30,850 bases of DNA, from the NCBI GenBank assembly GCA_902465325.1, contig CABQMV010000005.1, forward strand, positions 1-30,850, in the 5' to 3' direction. Every line of letters begins with the position of its first letter. Within the stretch, counting starts at the first letter, position 1. The notes under the pieces were generated by a model that did no database searches, was not told the origin of the DNA, and saw only the letters and a list, made by a program, of their open reading frames with translations. The DNA comes from an uncultured Oscillospiraceae bacterium. GTDB taxonomy: Bacteria > Bacillota > Clostridia > UBA1212 > SIG427. Of the stretch, positions 6,098 to 15,111 are shown piece after piece. The translations under genes were made by a program, and so were the position numbers.

Positions 6098-7642
6098 ATG
6101 AAAAAAAATAACGGGAGTGCCGTCCAGACCGGTGGACAGGCAGAAACCCCCAATCCTATTGATAAAAATATTTCTGTAAATCAGCAAAAAATAAAAGAGC
6201 TGCTGGGAAACAGCAGTGATGTAAAAATACGCGAGTTTGAATTTGGCAGGAGTACCAGAAGAAAAGCACTGGTTTTGTTTATTGACGGTCTGGCGGACTC
6301 CGATATCGTCAATCACCAGATTATTGAGCCCATTATGTACAGCGACCGGATGGGCAGCCGTTTTACCCGGGAAAACACAGGCAGTCTGCAGGGTATTCTG
6401 GAGACGCTCGTGACCATTGGCGAGGTCAAGGAAAGCGATACGCTGGATCAAGCTGTCCAGGGCTGTCTGTCTGGGGATACTGCCCTTTTTATTGACGGGG
6501 AGGAAACCTGCTTTATTCTCGGAAGCAAGGGCTTTGAAAAACGGTCTATTGAGCAGCCGGATACAGAGGTTGTGGTCAGAGGACCAAAGGAAAGTTTTAA
6601 TGAAAACATACGGTCAAATACGGCTCTGCTGCGGCGGAAAATAAAAAATCCTATGCTTAGAATGGAATCTGTAACCATCGGAAAGCGCACCCGAACCCCC
6701 ATTGAAATTGTCTATATCCAGAATCTGGTGAAACCTGGCCTGGTAGAGGAGATAAAACGCCGGCTGGATGGAATTGAACCCGATTGTATTTTAGATTCCG
6801 GGTACATTGAACAGTATATAGAGGATGCGCCGTATTCCATTTTTCCCACCATAGGCAATACAGAGAAGCCGGATGTACTGGCGGCAAAGCTGCTGGAGGG
6901 CAGAGCAGGAATTTTAGTGGATGGCTCTCCGGTGGCAATTACTATGCCTTTTTTGTATATTGAAAGCTTCCAGAGTGCGGAGGACTATTATACAAGGCCC
7001 TGGTTTTCCTCTTTAATCCGGACGTATCGCTTTTTGGCCTTTGCCCTCTGCGTTCTGACGCCTGCACTGTATGTGGCGTTTACTACCTTTCATCAAGGAA
7101 TCATTCCCACAAAGCTGCTTTATACTATGACGGCAGCCAGACAGGGGGTTCCTTTTTCTGCTTTTTTTGAATCTATTGTTATGCTAATTATGTTTGAGCT
7201 TTTACGAGAGGCCGGTCTTCGTATGCCCAAGCCGGTAGGCCAGACAATTGGTATTGTAGGAGCTTTGATTATGGGAGAGGCCGCCGTGTCTGCCGGACTG
7301 GTCAGCGCGCCGCTTTTGATTTGTATTGCGCTTTCAGCAGTATCCGGTTTTGTGGTGTCCAGCCTAAACAGTGTGCAGAGTCTGTTGCGCCTGGCCTATT
7401 TAATTTTAGCGGCCTGCCTGGGCGGGCTGGGAATTGTGGCGGGCATTTTTGTTACGCTGGTGCACATGGCTTCTCTGCAATCTTTTGGACAGAGCTATTT
7501 CCAGCCCGTTGCTCCGCTGGTGTCCCCGGATATGAAGGATACCTTTGTCCGGCTGCCCTTGTGGAAAATGATTTTACGTCCTATTGGTTTTTCCAATAAT
7601 AAGGTGAGATTTCGCAGGAGAGGGCAGAGCCATGGAAAATAA
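6098..7642 (+). CDS. Spore germinant receptor subunit A (GerA/GerKA family)
   Basis: GerA-family subunits sit in the inner membrane of the spore with B and C subunits and sense germinants such as amino acids or sugars. The 514-residue length is normal. The soluble N-terminal half (about 1-300) has the conserved FIDGLADSD, MYSDRMGSRF and IDGEETCFILG stretches typical of the family. The second half has about four to five membrane segments and the conserved RTYRFLAFALCVLTPALYVA and SAFFESIVMLIMFELLREAG regions. The ATG at 6098 is the only reasonable start, because the next in-frame Met would remove conserved sequence. The ribosome binding site is weak and lies inside the hairpin at 6049-6091. 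The C-subunit gene overlaps by 11 nt, followed by the B subunit: an A-C-B operon. Confidence 0.93.
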   Translation: MKKNNGSAVQTGGQAETPNPIDKNISVNQQKIKELLGNSSDVKIREFEFGRSTRRKALVLFIDGLADSDIVNHQIIEPIMYSDRMGSRFTRENTGSLQGILETLVTIGEVKESDTLDQAVQGCLSGDTALFIDGEETCFILGSKGFEKRSIEQPDTEVVVRGPKESFNENIRSNTALLRRKIKNPMLRMESVTIGKRTRTPIEIVYIQNLVKPGLVEEIKRRLDGIEPDCILDSGYIEQYIEDAPYSIFPTIGNTEKPDVLAAKLLEGRAGILVDGSPVAITMPFLYIESFQSAEDYYTRPWFSSLIRTYRFLAFALCVLTPALYVAFTTFHQGIIPTKLLYTMTAARQGVPFSAFFESIVMLIMFELLREAGLRMPKPVGQTIGIVGALIMGEAAVSAGLVSAPLLICIALSAVSGFVVSSLNSVQSLLRLAYLILAACLGGLGIVAGIFVTLVHMASLQSFGQSYFQPVAPLVSPDMKDTFVRLPLWKMILRPIGFSNNKVRFRRRGQSHGK

Positions 7643-8867
7643 TAAATATTTAAAGTATATAAAAATGGCATTTTTCATTGCGGCCTTTACCGCATTGGCC
7701 TTTATTGTAGTATTTTTGCTCTCCGGGTGCACCTACAGCCGGGGTCTGGAGGACCTGGCTATTGTTTCTGGTATTTCTGTTGACCGAGAACCCGGGCTGT
7801 CACTGCATCAGAAGGGAGAGATGGACGAAATGGAAAATGCCGAGACCTCTTCTATGGGGACACTGAACATTACGGCGCAGATTGTGTCCTTCAGCTCAGA
7901 TGAAACGGGAGGAGGAAGCGCCAACGGTCCCTCCGGATCATGGAATCTGGACTTAAGGGGGGATAGTGTGTTTGACACCATCCGTTCTGCCCTGGGGAAA
8001 TCTCCTCACAAGTTGTATTTGTCCCATAACCAGGTGCTGCTTTTTGGGAAGGAAACAGCAGAAAGCGGACTTAAAAACTACGTGGACTTTTTTGTTCGGG
8101 ACTACGAGGCCAGGCTGAATGTTCCTATAGCGGTTACTGAAGGAAAGGCCTCTGAGGTTCTGAAGCTGGAATCTGAAAATTATAAACTGAGCTCTGAATA
8201 TTTAAATCAGCTTATAGAGCTTCAACAAAACCACGGGGACAGTGTGGAGACCAGGCTGTTTGATTTTGTACAGGATTTGGTAGCCTGGGAAAAAAGCACG
8301 CTGGTTCCCTATGTAAAATTAGTAGGAGAGGAAGAACAAAAAGAGATTGAGGTCTCCGGAGTCGCCGTTTTTAAGCGTGGGACGATGGTGGGACTTTTGA
8401 CCCCGGATGAAACAAGAGGGGTTTCCTGGGTAAAAGGGATGGTATCAGAAGGGCATGTGACAGTGACTACAGAGCAGGGCGTGGCCACTATTGAAATTAC
8501 GGATGCTTCAGAAAACCATTCTCTTTCCTTTGATGAGGAAGGAAAACTTCATGTTAAGATTGAAATTGAACAGACAGGCATTATCGGGGATGCCACAGGA
8601 GGAGCAGGTAGTTGTTATGAAAAGAATATTGAAGAACTCCAGAAAGCGGTTGAAACAAAAATTAAGAGCGAAATCCAGGCGGGCAAGAAAAAGTTAATGG
8701 AGCTGCGCTGCGATGCATACGGATTTGGGGATGCGCTGCGCCGTACTCAGGTTAGTAACTGGAAGAAATTTAATTCTGATTGGGATAAAGTAATAAGCGA
8801 AATGGTTTTTGAGGTAGAGGTAAAGTCTACCATTAAAAATACCGGTGCATTAGGAGAAAATGTATGA
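7632..8867 (+). CDS. Spore germinant receptor lipoprotein subunit C (Ger(x)C family)
   Basis: This is the C subunit of the germinant receptor, a lipoprotein on the outer face of the spore inner membrane. Its 411 residues begin with a membrane-spanning signal ending in the lipobox LLSGC, followed by the family hallmark of an early GLEDLAIVSGISVDRE segment. The middle has a typical HNQVLLFGKETAESGL stretch, and the C-terminal domain contains a KKLMELRCDAYGFGDALRR region. The start overlaps the A subunit by 11 nt and follows AGGAGAGG, and the end overlaps the B-subunit start by 4 nt (ATGA). That indicates translational coupling through the operon. Expression in the forespore under sigma-G is expected from family knowledge. 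I could not find a convincing sigma-G box. Confidence 0.93.
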   Translation: MENNKYLKYIKMAFFIAAFTALAFIVVFLLSGCTYSRGLEDLAIVSGISVDREPGLSLHQKGEMDEMENAETSSMGTLNITAQIVSFSSDETGGGSANGPSGSWNLDLRGDSVFDTIRSALGKSPHKLYLSHNQVLLFGKETAESGLKNYVDFFVRDYEARLNVPIAVTEGKASEVLKLESENYKLSSEYLNQLIELQQNHGDSVETRLFDFVQDLVAWEKSTLVPYVKLVGEEEQKEIEVSGVAVFKRGTMVGLLTPDETRGVSWVKGMVSEGHVTVTTEQGVATIEITDASENHSLSFDEEGKLHVKIEIEQTGIIGDATGGAGSCYEKNIEELQKAVETKIKSEIQAGKKKLMELRCDAYGFGDALRRTQVSNWKKFNSDWDKVISEMVFEVEVKSTIKNTGALGENV

Positions 8868-9976
8868 ATACAGAAATTCAGGAGGTTCAGGGAATCTCTG
8901 CCCATAAAATTAAATATACCGCAGCTCTTTTAATTATGGCAGGACTGCTGCAGGCAACGCTGTCCTTTAGAAGCGTGGGGGAAAATAACGGTATTATTAT
9001 TTTAGTTTCTATCGGTATTTTAATGCTTATTGGCTGGATGTATAAGCTTTTGCTGTTTCTTCCGGGGCCGGATTTCCGGGGCGGATCTGTTTTTCTCTAC
9101 TGTTTCGGTCCTGTTGTGGGGTGGGTGGTTACCGGGCTATATCTGCTCTATTTCATTTTCAGCGCAGCGGTAGATTTAAGAAATATCAGCAATGTGATTT
9201 CCGGTAATATGCTGCCGGAGCTGAATGTGTTTGTGATGCCTGTTATGTTTGCCCTGGTTATGGTCTATGCTGTCCGCAGAGGCAAATCTTCTATTGCCTC
9301 CCTCAGCTTTATTATATTTGTGACAATTGCGACTCTTAAGCTTTTAGCAGTGGTCCTTCAGCTGCCTCAAATAGAATTTGAAAATTATCTGCCCCTGTTC
9401 CAGAACCGGGCTGGAACCCTGATACAGGCTCTTTTTTATTGTGTTACGGTTCCTATGGGAAAAATTGCGCTGCTGCTGTTCCTGCTTCCCATTCGTACGG
9501 AAAAGGCTCTGGTACCGACTGCACGCACTTATATACTGGGGATACTGACCGGCGGTTTACTTATGCTGATTATACTCCTGCGGGATATTGGGGTTTTAGG
9601 GGTACTGGTTCGGTATATGAATAATACCATATTTGAGTCTGTGCAGCTTTTAGATGTATTTGGCTTTTTATCCAGAATAGAAATTGTTTTTATTTTTACC
9701 TTTTCCATTACTACCATGTTTAATATATCCCTGTGCTGCAGCGTTTCTTCAGAGCTTTTGAGCCGGGCGCTGCATCTGAAGAATTTAAAAAACTTTTGGG
9801 CAATACTGGGAGTCGCCTCCGCAATTTTTTCCGTGGGGTATTTTATTTGCCGGACGGCAGCTGAGCTGGGGGTTATTATGAAAAATATACAGCCCTATAT
9901 TTCTGTATGGTTTCTTATTCTCATACCGGCTGCCGCGCTTCTGACAGGAAAAATCAAGGAACAGACTAGAAAATAG
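8864..9976 (+). CDS. Spore germinant receptor permease-like subunit B (Ger(x)B family)
   Basis: B subunits resemble amino-acid/polyamine transporters and are thought to hold the germinant-binding site in the membrane. The 370-residue product has about ten hydrophobic segments and the usual opening with ISAHKIKYTAALLIMAG and a QATLSF stretch, and it ends in a basic tail (GKIKEQTRK). Its ATG overlaps the C-subunit stop in an ATGA junction. The stop codon region overlaps the end of the convergent flippase gene by 11 nt, so the two transcripts collide with no room for an intergenic terminator. The ligand of this receptor cannot be inferred from sequence. Confidence 0.92.
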   Translation: MNTEIQEVQGISAHKIKYTAALLIMAGLLQATLSFRSVGENNGIIILVSIGILMLIGWMYKLLLFLPGPDFRGGSVFLYCFGPVVGWVVTGLYLLYFIFSAAVDLRNISNVISGNMLPELNVFVMPVMFALVMVYAVRRGKSSIASLSFIIFVTIATLKLLAVVLQLPQIEFENYLPLFQNRAGTLIQALFYCVTVPMGKIALLLFLLPIRTEKALVPTARTYILGILTGGLLMLIILLRDIGVLGVLVRYMNNTIFESVQLLDVFGFLSRIEIVFIFTFSITTMFNISLCCSVSSELLSRALHLKNLKNFWAILGVASAIFSVGYFICRTAAELGVIMKNIQPYISVWFLILIPAAALLTGKIKEQTRK

Positions 9977-11381
9977 ATCGGTTTCGAATGGTGCGAATGA
10001 GAAGAACTGCGGCAATGACGGCAAAAACGCCCCAGCGGAGAAACGGAAAATCCTGTATCAGGTAAAAGAGTCCGCACCCGCCCAGCACAACAGGAATATA
10101 GAAATATATTTTTTTGAATTCCTTGTAGTGGTATTCCTCTTTTACAAAAAAACGTGAGGCAATAGAATGAAAAACAAACAGTAAAATATAAGAAATCAAA
10201 GTCGAGATAGCGGCGCCGGCCATGCCAATCAAATGGATGAGGATCAGATTCATGCCAATGTTAAACAGACAGGCAAAGGTCGTTCCCACCGCAATGGTTT
10301 TGCTCTGCTTATAATAAAATTCAAAATTTGCCGGAAAGCTGTACAGGAAAATAAAATAAATTCCTACCGCTAAAAGCGGAATGTAGTCGATGCTTCCCCA
10401 AAAGGCAGAGGAGGCAAAAATTTTAACAACTTCCGGCATTGCCATTATGAAACCGAGTGTTATACTGGTAAAAAGAAACAGGTAATTATTAGCCTTCCGG
10501 AAAAGCCGCTCTTTGTTTCCGCTTTTGATATCGTCGTGGTAAAAGGGGATCCAGGTGGTATTCAGTGCGCAGTAAATAACATTCAGAATGTTTACAAAGG
10601 TTACGGCAAAGCCGTACACGCCGGCCGCATCTTTGGAAATGATGCGGTCTACCATAATCTTATCCGATTGGTGCAGGATTGTATTAGACAGGGCATGAAA
10701 AACCAGCGGCAGACAAAATGTCAGAGTAAATTTCCAGTCTTTTTTTAAAAAGAAGCTTTTTCCCTTTATCAGCAGCACCAGAAGGCAGGTGATTCCTGCC
10801 AGCGCATAAGGGATTGCGTGCCCCAATACATAAGCCTCATATTTTTCAGGCCCTTCCGGAGCCAGCGGAATCCAAATAAGTGAAATGCCGGTGGCAAAAA
10901 GAGATACGCAGATAGACAAGGCAAAATTGGATTTCGCCTTTTTATCGTAGGAAAGCTTTCCTGTAGCCCAGTTGACTCCAAACATTCCTATGGTATGGAG
11001 CAGCATTACAAAAATCATAGCAGCGGACAGATCTGTAATTCTGGAAATCGGGCCTATAAAGCAGAGGGCCAGGACGGACACTAGCAGTGAGAAAAACAGA
11101 GAAATGGTAATGGCATTTGAAAAAAAACGGTCCCGCTCTTGTCCCTTATAATAGATGCTGGCTGTACTGATCACCGAATGGGTCTGCAGGCTCATTACAA
11201 TCAAAAGAATGCTCTGATAGGAATTGTATATGGTATAGTATCCATAATTGGTAGGTCCTAGCATTCTGGTAAATATCGGAATTGTAAAAAAGCTCATGCC
11301 GCTCAGGATAATAGGGCCAAGAATATTGAAAAACAGGGTGCTGTTTATTTTTCCATTTTCACTAATATTTTTATCACTCAT
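9966..11381 (-). CDS. Oligosaccharide flippase family protein (Wzx-like)
   Basis: This is a polytopic membrane protein of the polysaccharide biosynthesis (MATE/MOP exporter) type, which flips undecaprenyl-linked glycan units across the cytoplasmic membrane. The 471 residues hold about 12-14 hydrophobic segments. The N-terminal NILGPIILSGMSFFTIPIFTRMLGPTNYG is characteristic of the family. The minus-strand ATG at 11381 is preceded by a GGAG ribosome binding site and a promoter at 11406-11434. It is divergent from the glycosyltransferase gene at 11547, with paired promoters, so the two arms are likely expressed together. The lipid-linked substrate is presumably the glycan built by the neighbouring glycosyltransferases. 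Confidence 0.9.
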   Translation of the reverse strand: MSDKNISENGKINSTLFFNILGPIILSGMSFFTIPIFTRMLGPTNYGYYTIYNSYQSILLIVMSLQTHSVISTASIYYKGQERDRFFSNAITISLFFSLLVSVLALCFIGPISRITDLSAAMIFVMLLHTIGMFGVNWATGKLSYDKKAKSNFALSICVSLFATGISLIWIPLAPEGPEKYEAYVLGHAIPYALAGITCLLVLLIKGKSFFLKKDWKFTLTFCLPLVFHALSNTILHQSDKIMVDRIISKDAAGVYGFAVTFVNILNVIYCALNTTWIPFYHDDIKSGNKERLFRKANNYLFLFTSITLGFIMAMPEVVKIFASSAFWGSIDYIPLLAVGIYFIFLYSFPANFEFYYKQSKTIAVGTTFACLFNIGMNLILIHLIGMAGAAISTLISYILLFVFHSIASRFFVKEEYHYKEFKKIYFYIPVVLGGCGLFYLIQDFPFLRWGVFAVIAAVLLIRTIRNRSIF

Positions 11382-11405
11382 ACATTCATATTCTCCACAG
11401 CTTTC

Positions 11406-11434
11406 AAAATACCATACTCTCTAAAGGCTGTCAA
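11406..11434 (-). promoter_or_regulatory. Sigma-A promoter of the flippase gene
   Basis: On the minus strand, TTGACA (11434-11429) and TATTTT (11411-11406) are 17 nt apart, with a TATGG extension (TRTGn -16 motif) just before the -10 box. The divergent promoter at 11464-11492 shares the word GTATGGTATT. Confidence 0.75.
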
Positions 11435-11463
11435 GAAAGGAAATCGTCAGGAATACCCGCTGT

Positions 11464-11492
11464 TTGCAATATAAAAACAGGTATGGTATTAT
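11464..11492 (+). promoter_or_regulatory. Sigma-A promoter of the glycosyltransferase operon
   Basis: TTGCAA (11464-11469) and TATTAT (11487-11492) are 17 nt apart, with a TATGG extension before the -10 box. The transcript would start near 11499 and covers the fused glycosyltransferase, the polymerase/ligase-like protein and the Stealth protein. Confidence 0.75.
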
Positions 11493-11546
11493 TAAAAACA
11501 CGGAAGTTTTAGATAGAACTTCGACACAGGTATGAAAAGGATTTTT

Positions 11547-13694
11547 ATGGATACGGATCTGTTAACGATTGTGATACCGGTTTATAACGGGGAAAAATAT
11601 ATTGACAACCTTATAGAAGCCTTTCGGAAACAAACGGATTCCCGATTCCAACTGATCTTTATTGACGACGGCTCTCAGGACCATTCCTACGAAATTTTAT
11701 GCGGATTTATTGAAACAGAGTCCTTTCCTATTAAAACATACCGGCAGGAGAATTGCGGCGTCAGCTGTGCCAGAAACCGCGGAATTGCTTTGGCAGACAG
11801 CGAGTATGTTACATTTATTGATGTAGATGATCTGATTTCAGAGGATTATATTGCTGTTATCCGCGACAATTTGGCCGCCTTTTCTCCGGAGGTTTTTGTA
11901 TTGCAGACCTGCCGGGTGAGGGAAGGAGAGGAATGTCCGCAGGAGGCTTCTGTTTCCGGTAAAGGTGCCCTGGTCTCTTCTCAGGATATGCTTATGCGGT
12001 TTTTATGTAACCCTACCGGATACGGGGTTGTCAATGTGGTAATGAAGCGGGAATTTCTGCTAGCGCAGGGTCTGCAGTTTGCTGAAGGCTATCCGTATTA
12101 TGAGGACTATGATTTTCTCTACAGACTTTTTGCGGTGTGCAGCTGTATTGCTGTCACAGAAAAGAGCCTGTATTTTTATGTTTTGCGAGACGGCTCTGCC
12201 ATGTCCCGCTTTACAGTAGAGCGTTTTCGCTGTTTAGAGCTGATGGAGAAGCTCAGAGGCTGGCTCTACCAGCATGCACCTGACTTTCTGGGTCACTATG
12301 ATAAATGGGCGATTGCCCGGATTTACTGGTCGCTGATGTGGCAGAGCGCTGTTGCCCTTCCTTCCTTGAGACAGGCCCGGAGGCTGGGCGGGCTCAGCGG
12401 CGCCGGCGCTTATATGAGAAGGCTGAAATCTTACCCCAATGCCCGGGTACGGTATAGTGCCAGACTGTATTGCCTGTGTCCTGCGCTGTTTTTTCTTCTG
12501 GCCAGACTGCTGGGAACCTCCCGCACGAAGGCTCTTGCCCCGGATTTTGAAGGATTTTGCCGGTATTTTTCCCAGAGGCCGGAGCGGATTCTGGTATACG
12601 GTATGACCAGCAATAAGGGCGGTATAGAGGCGTATTTAATGAATTTTTATCGGCGTTTAGACAGAGACAGGCTGACCTTTGACTTTGTTACGGACTTTCC
12701 CCGTATTGTTTTTGAGGAGGAAATTATCCGCGGGGGCTCCTATGTTTATAAAATTCCGCCTAAGGGGAAAGCTCCTTTAAAACAGCTCCTGGTATTTGGC
12801 CGTATTTTAAGACATCACAGAGAATACAGGACTGTCTATTTTAATGTGATGGACGCCGGCTCGGCCTTTACTATGCTGTCTTCCTTTTTGCACAGGAGGG
12901 TTATTGTCGCGCACAGTCACAGCAGTAAGGCGGAAAATATGGCGCTGCACAACAGAATGAAGCGCCTTTTGTATTTTTTGACAGACCGCAGACTGGCCTG
13001 TTCTGAAACAGCGGCCCGATATATGTTTGGGGACCGTGCGGCGGAGCAGGGTTTGGTCACCATTATCAATAATGCAATTGCGCTGGAGGATTATGAGTTT
13101 CAGCCTGCCCTGAGGCGGGAGCTGAGACAGGAGCTGGACATATCTGAGGGACAGCCGGTCCTTTTACATGTAGGACGTATGAACCGGGAGAAAAATCCTT
13201 TGTTTCTTCTGGATGTTATGGAGGAAGTTCTCAAGATACGAAAGGACGCTGTTTTACTCTATGTGGGCACGGGGCCTATGGAGGAGGAAATCAAGGCGTA
13301 TGCCAGAGAAAAGCAGTTTTCAGAAAAACAGCTTGTGTTTTTAGGGCTGTCTGACCGGGTGTCGGCCCTGCTTCAGGCGGCAGATATTTTTCTTCTGCCC
13401 TCTCTTTTTGAAGGAATTCCGATTTCAGGAATTGAAGCTCAGGCGGCGGATTTGGTATGCTTTTTCTCTGATCGGGTAACAAAGCAGGTGCAGATTACAG
13501 CTCGGGTACGCTTCCTGAGTCTGGAGCTGCCGGCAGACCAGTGGGCTGCAGAAATTTTATCTGCTCCTTGGCAGGAGGCCAGACAGAGGACGGATCAGCT
13601 TATAACGGAGGCGGGATATAATATAAGTGCTGAGAAGGATAAGCTGATTTCTGTTCTGTTGGGTGAAGAAGGAGGAAATTGTGGAAATTTGTAA
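11547..13694 (+). CDS. Two-domain glycosyltransferase: GT2 fused to GT4
   Basis: The 715-residue protein joins two cytoplasmic glycosyltransferases. Residues 5-240 are a GT-A fold family 2 enzyme: IVIPVYNGEKYI, then DDGSQD (40-45) for the nucleotide sugar and FIDVDD (90-95) as the DxD metal site. Residues about 345-700 are a GT-B fold family 4 enzyme. It opens with ILVYGMTSNKGGIEAYL and contains HVGRMNREKNP and the EX7E motif in LFEGIPISGIEAQ. Such fusions can add two sugars in succession, but donor and acceptor are unknown. ATG 11547 follows AAAAGG at ideal spacing. ATG 11532, five codons upstream, has a poorer site and is the alternative. The next gene starts within its last codons, which implies coupling. 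Confidence 0.88.
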   Translation: MDTDLLTIVIPVYNGEKYIDNLIEAFRKQTDSRFQLIFIDDGSQDHSYEILCGFIETESFPIKTYRQENCGVSCARNRGIALADSEYVTFIDVDDLISEDYIAVIRDNLAAFSPEVFVLQTCRVREGEECPQEASVSGKGALVSSQDMLMRFLCNPTGYGVVNVVMKREFLLAQGLQFAEGYPYYEDYDFLYRLFAVCSCIAVTEKSLYFYVLRDGSAMSRFTVERFRCLELMEKLRGWLYQHAPDFLGHYDKWAIARIYWSLMWQSAVALPSLRQARRLGGLSGAGAYMRRLKSYPNARVRYSARLYCLCPALFFLLARLLGTSRTKALAPDFEGFCRYFSQRPERILVYGMTSNKGGIEAYLMNFYRRLDRDRLTFDFVTDFPRIVFEEEIIRGGSYVYKIPPKGKAPLKQLLVFGRILRHHREYRTVYFNVMDAGSAFTMLSSFLHRRVIVAHSHSSKAENMALHNRMKRLLYFLTDRRLACSETAARYMFGDRAAEQGLVTIINNAIALEDYEFQPALRRELRQELDISEGQPVLLHVGRMNREKNPLFLLDVMEEVLKIRKDAVLLYVGTGPMEEEIKAYAREKQFSEKQLVFLGLSDRVSALLQAADIFLLPSLFEGIPISGIEAQAADLVCFFSDRVTKQVQITARVRFLSLELPADQWAAEILSAPWQEARQRTDQLITEAGYNISAEKDKLISVLLGEEGGNCGNL

Positions 13695-15111
13695 GATGAA
13701 TCAGAATAAGGATAAGCTTGTTGAAATAGGGGAGCGCGTTTTTTTGCTGCTTTTCTTTATCTATGCTTTTTTGGGCAGCAACAGCTTTACTTACGGCAGG
13801 AAGATCATTACCTATGTGATGTGGGTGACTTTTTTAACAGGCGGTCTGCTGCTGGCCTATCGGCTGGTACATTTTAAAAACTATTGCCGGATGCCGGGTA
13901 TTGTTTTTTTGCTGTGTATGCTGGGGAGTATGGGGATCTCCATTCTTGTCAATTACCGCTATGCACTGAAGGAAAATGTAATTTTTGCCATTTACTGGCT
14001 CTTCTATTTTGTTTTACTGTATATACAGAAAGATGATGCGGGCCCGGAGGCCTTTCGTAAAAAATTTGAGTTTGTAGCAGCTCTATTTGTTATTTATATG
14101 TCACTGGGCGTTTTGCTCAGCTATATTTTAATGCTCTCCGGTCACAATGGCGTGTTTCATGCGCCGGATACCAATTTTGAGTATCGCATAGGTTTTAGCA
14201 TCGGAAGACTGTGGGGGACTTTTATTAATCCCAACGGGGCCTCCTTTGCCGCTTCGGTATCTGCTGTTTTCCTGCTTTATTTTATGGCAAAGCACAAGAA
14301 GCTTGTGATACGGCTTTTGTGCGGGACAGATATTTTTCTGCTGCTCTTTTATGTGGCTTTGGCGGATTCCCGGTCCGGCGCCATCTGCTTTGGCATTATG
14401 ACAGCTGTTTTCTCCTTTGTGCTGCTCTGGTACAGGAATAAAGGGAAGGGCTGGGTTTATAAGGGGCTTACCCTGTTGACGGCGGCAGTCATTTTTGTAT
14501 GCGGCTTTTATCTTCCCCGCCTGATGAAAGATGGCTATAACCAGATTATACTTTCTGTATCACACCAGGAGGGCGATGAGGGGACGGCCTCCAAGGAGCC
14601 GGATTTTGTGGTGGAAAGGGGATACGATCTTTCCCAGGATATCAGTAACCGGCGGTTTGATATCTGGAAAAGTGCGGTTGAAATTTATACCTCTTCCCCG
14701 AAAACTATGATCTTTGGAACTTCTTTCCGCGGGATTGTGCCCTATGCCAGAGAGTATTTACCCAATACCTATATTGTGAATAACGACGGCGCGGTTTTTG
14801 AGACAATGGAGAATGAGTTTTTTAATATTCTGGTTTCTCAGGGAATTCTCGGAATTGTGTCTGTGGCTGCGTTTGCAGTATTTTTGCTGGTGTATATTAT
14901 TAAGCGGTTATTCCGATTAAAAAAAGAATATATTGTTTTAGCCGGAATTCTTCTGGCAGTTGTGCTGGGAGAGGGTGCCATTTGTATGCTCTCCGCCCTG
15001 GCCTTCTACCATTTTTCCCAGTGCTCTCTTATTTTTTGGTTTGCCCTGGGCGGTTTGGTTTTTGTGCTGCAGCATGGAAGGGAGTCTTCGGAACATGCAG
15101 TTGCCCGTTGA
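13681..15111 (+). CDS. O-antigen ligase/polymerase-like membrane protein (Wzy_C family)
   Basis: This protein has about ten to twelve hydrophobic segments, a large external loop near residues 285-370, and the LADSRSG motif flanked by membrane helices, which is the recognisable part of the Wzy_C/O-antigen ligase family. NPNGASFA is another family-like stretch. Members either polymerise flipped glycan repeat units or ligate a finished glycan to its carrier on the outer face of the membrane. The two cannot be told apart here. The GTG at 13681 is preceded at 5 nt by a perfect AAGGAGG (13669-13675), while the upstream GTG at 13663 has none. ATG 13696 is a further alternative. It overlaps the preceding stop codon by 14 nt. 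The product is about 476 residues. Confidence 0.82.
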   Translation: MEICKMNQNKDKLVEIGERVFLLLFFIYAFLGSNSFTYGRKIITYVMWVTFLTGGLLLAYRLVHFKNYCRMPGIVFLLCMLGSMGISILVNYRYALKENVIFAIYWLFYFVLLYIQKDDAGPEAFRKKFEFVAALFVIYMSLGVLLSYILMLSGHNGVFHAPDTNFEYRIGFSIGRLWGTFINPNGASFAASVSAVFLLYFMAKHKKLVIRLLCGTDIFLLLFYVALADSRSGAICFGIMTAVFSFVLLWYRNKGKGWVYKGLTLLTAAVIFVCGFYLPRLMKDGYNQIILSVSHQEGDEGTASKEPDFVVERGYDLSQDISNRRFDIWKSAVEIYTSSPKTMIFGTSFRGIVPYAREYLPNTYIVNNDGAVFETMENEFFNILVSQGILGIVSVAAFAVFLLVYIIKRLFRLKKEYIVLAGILLAVVLGEGAICMLSALAFYHFSQCSLIFWFALGGLVFVLQHGRESSEHAVAR

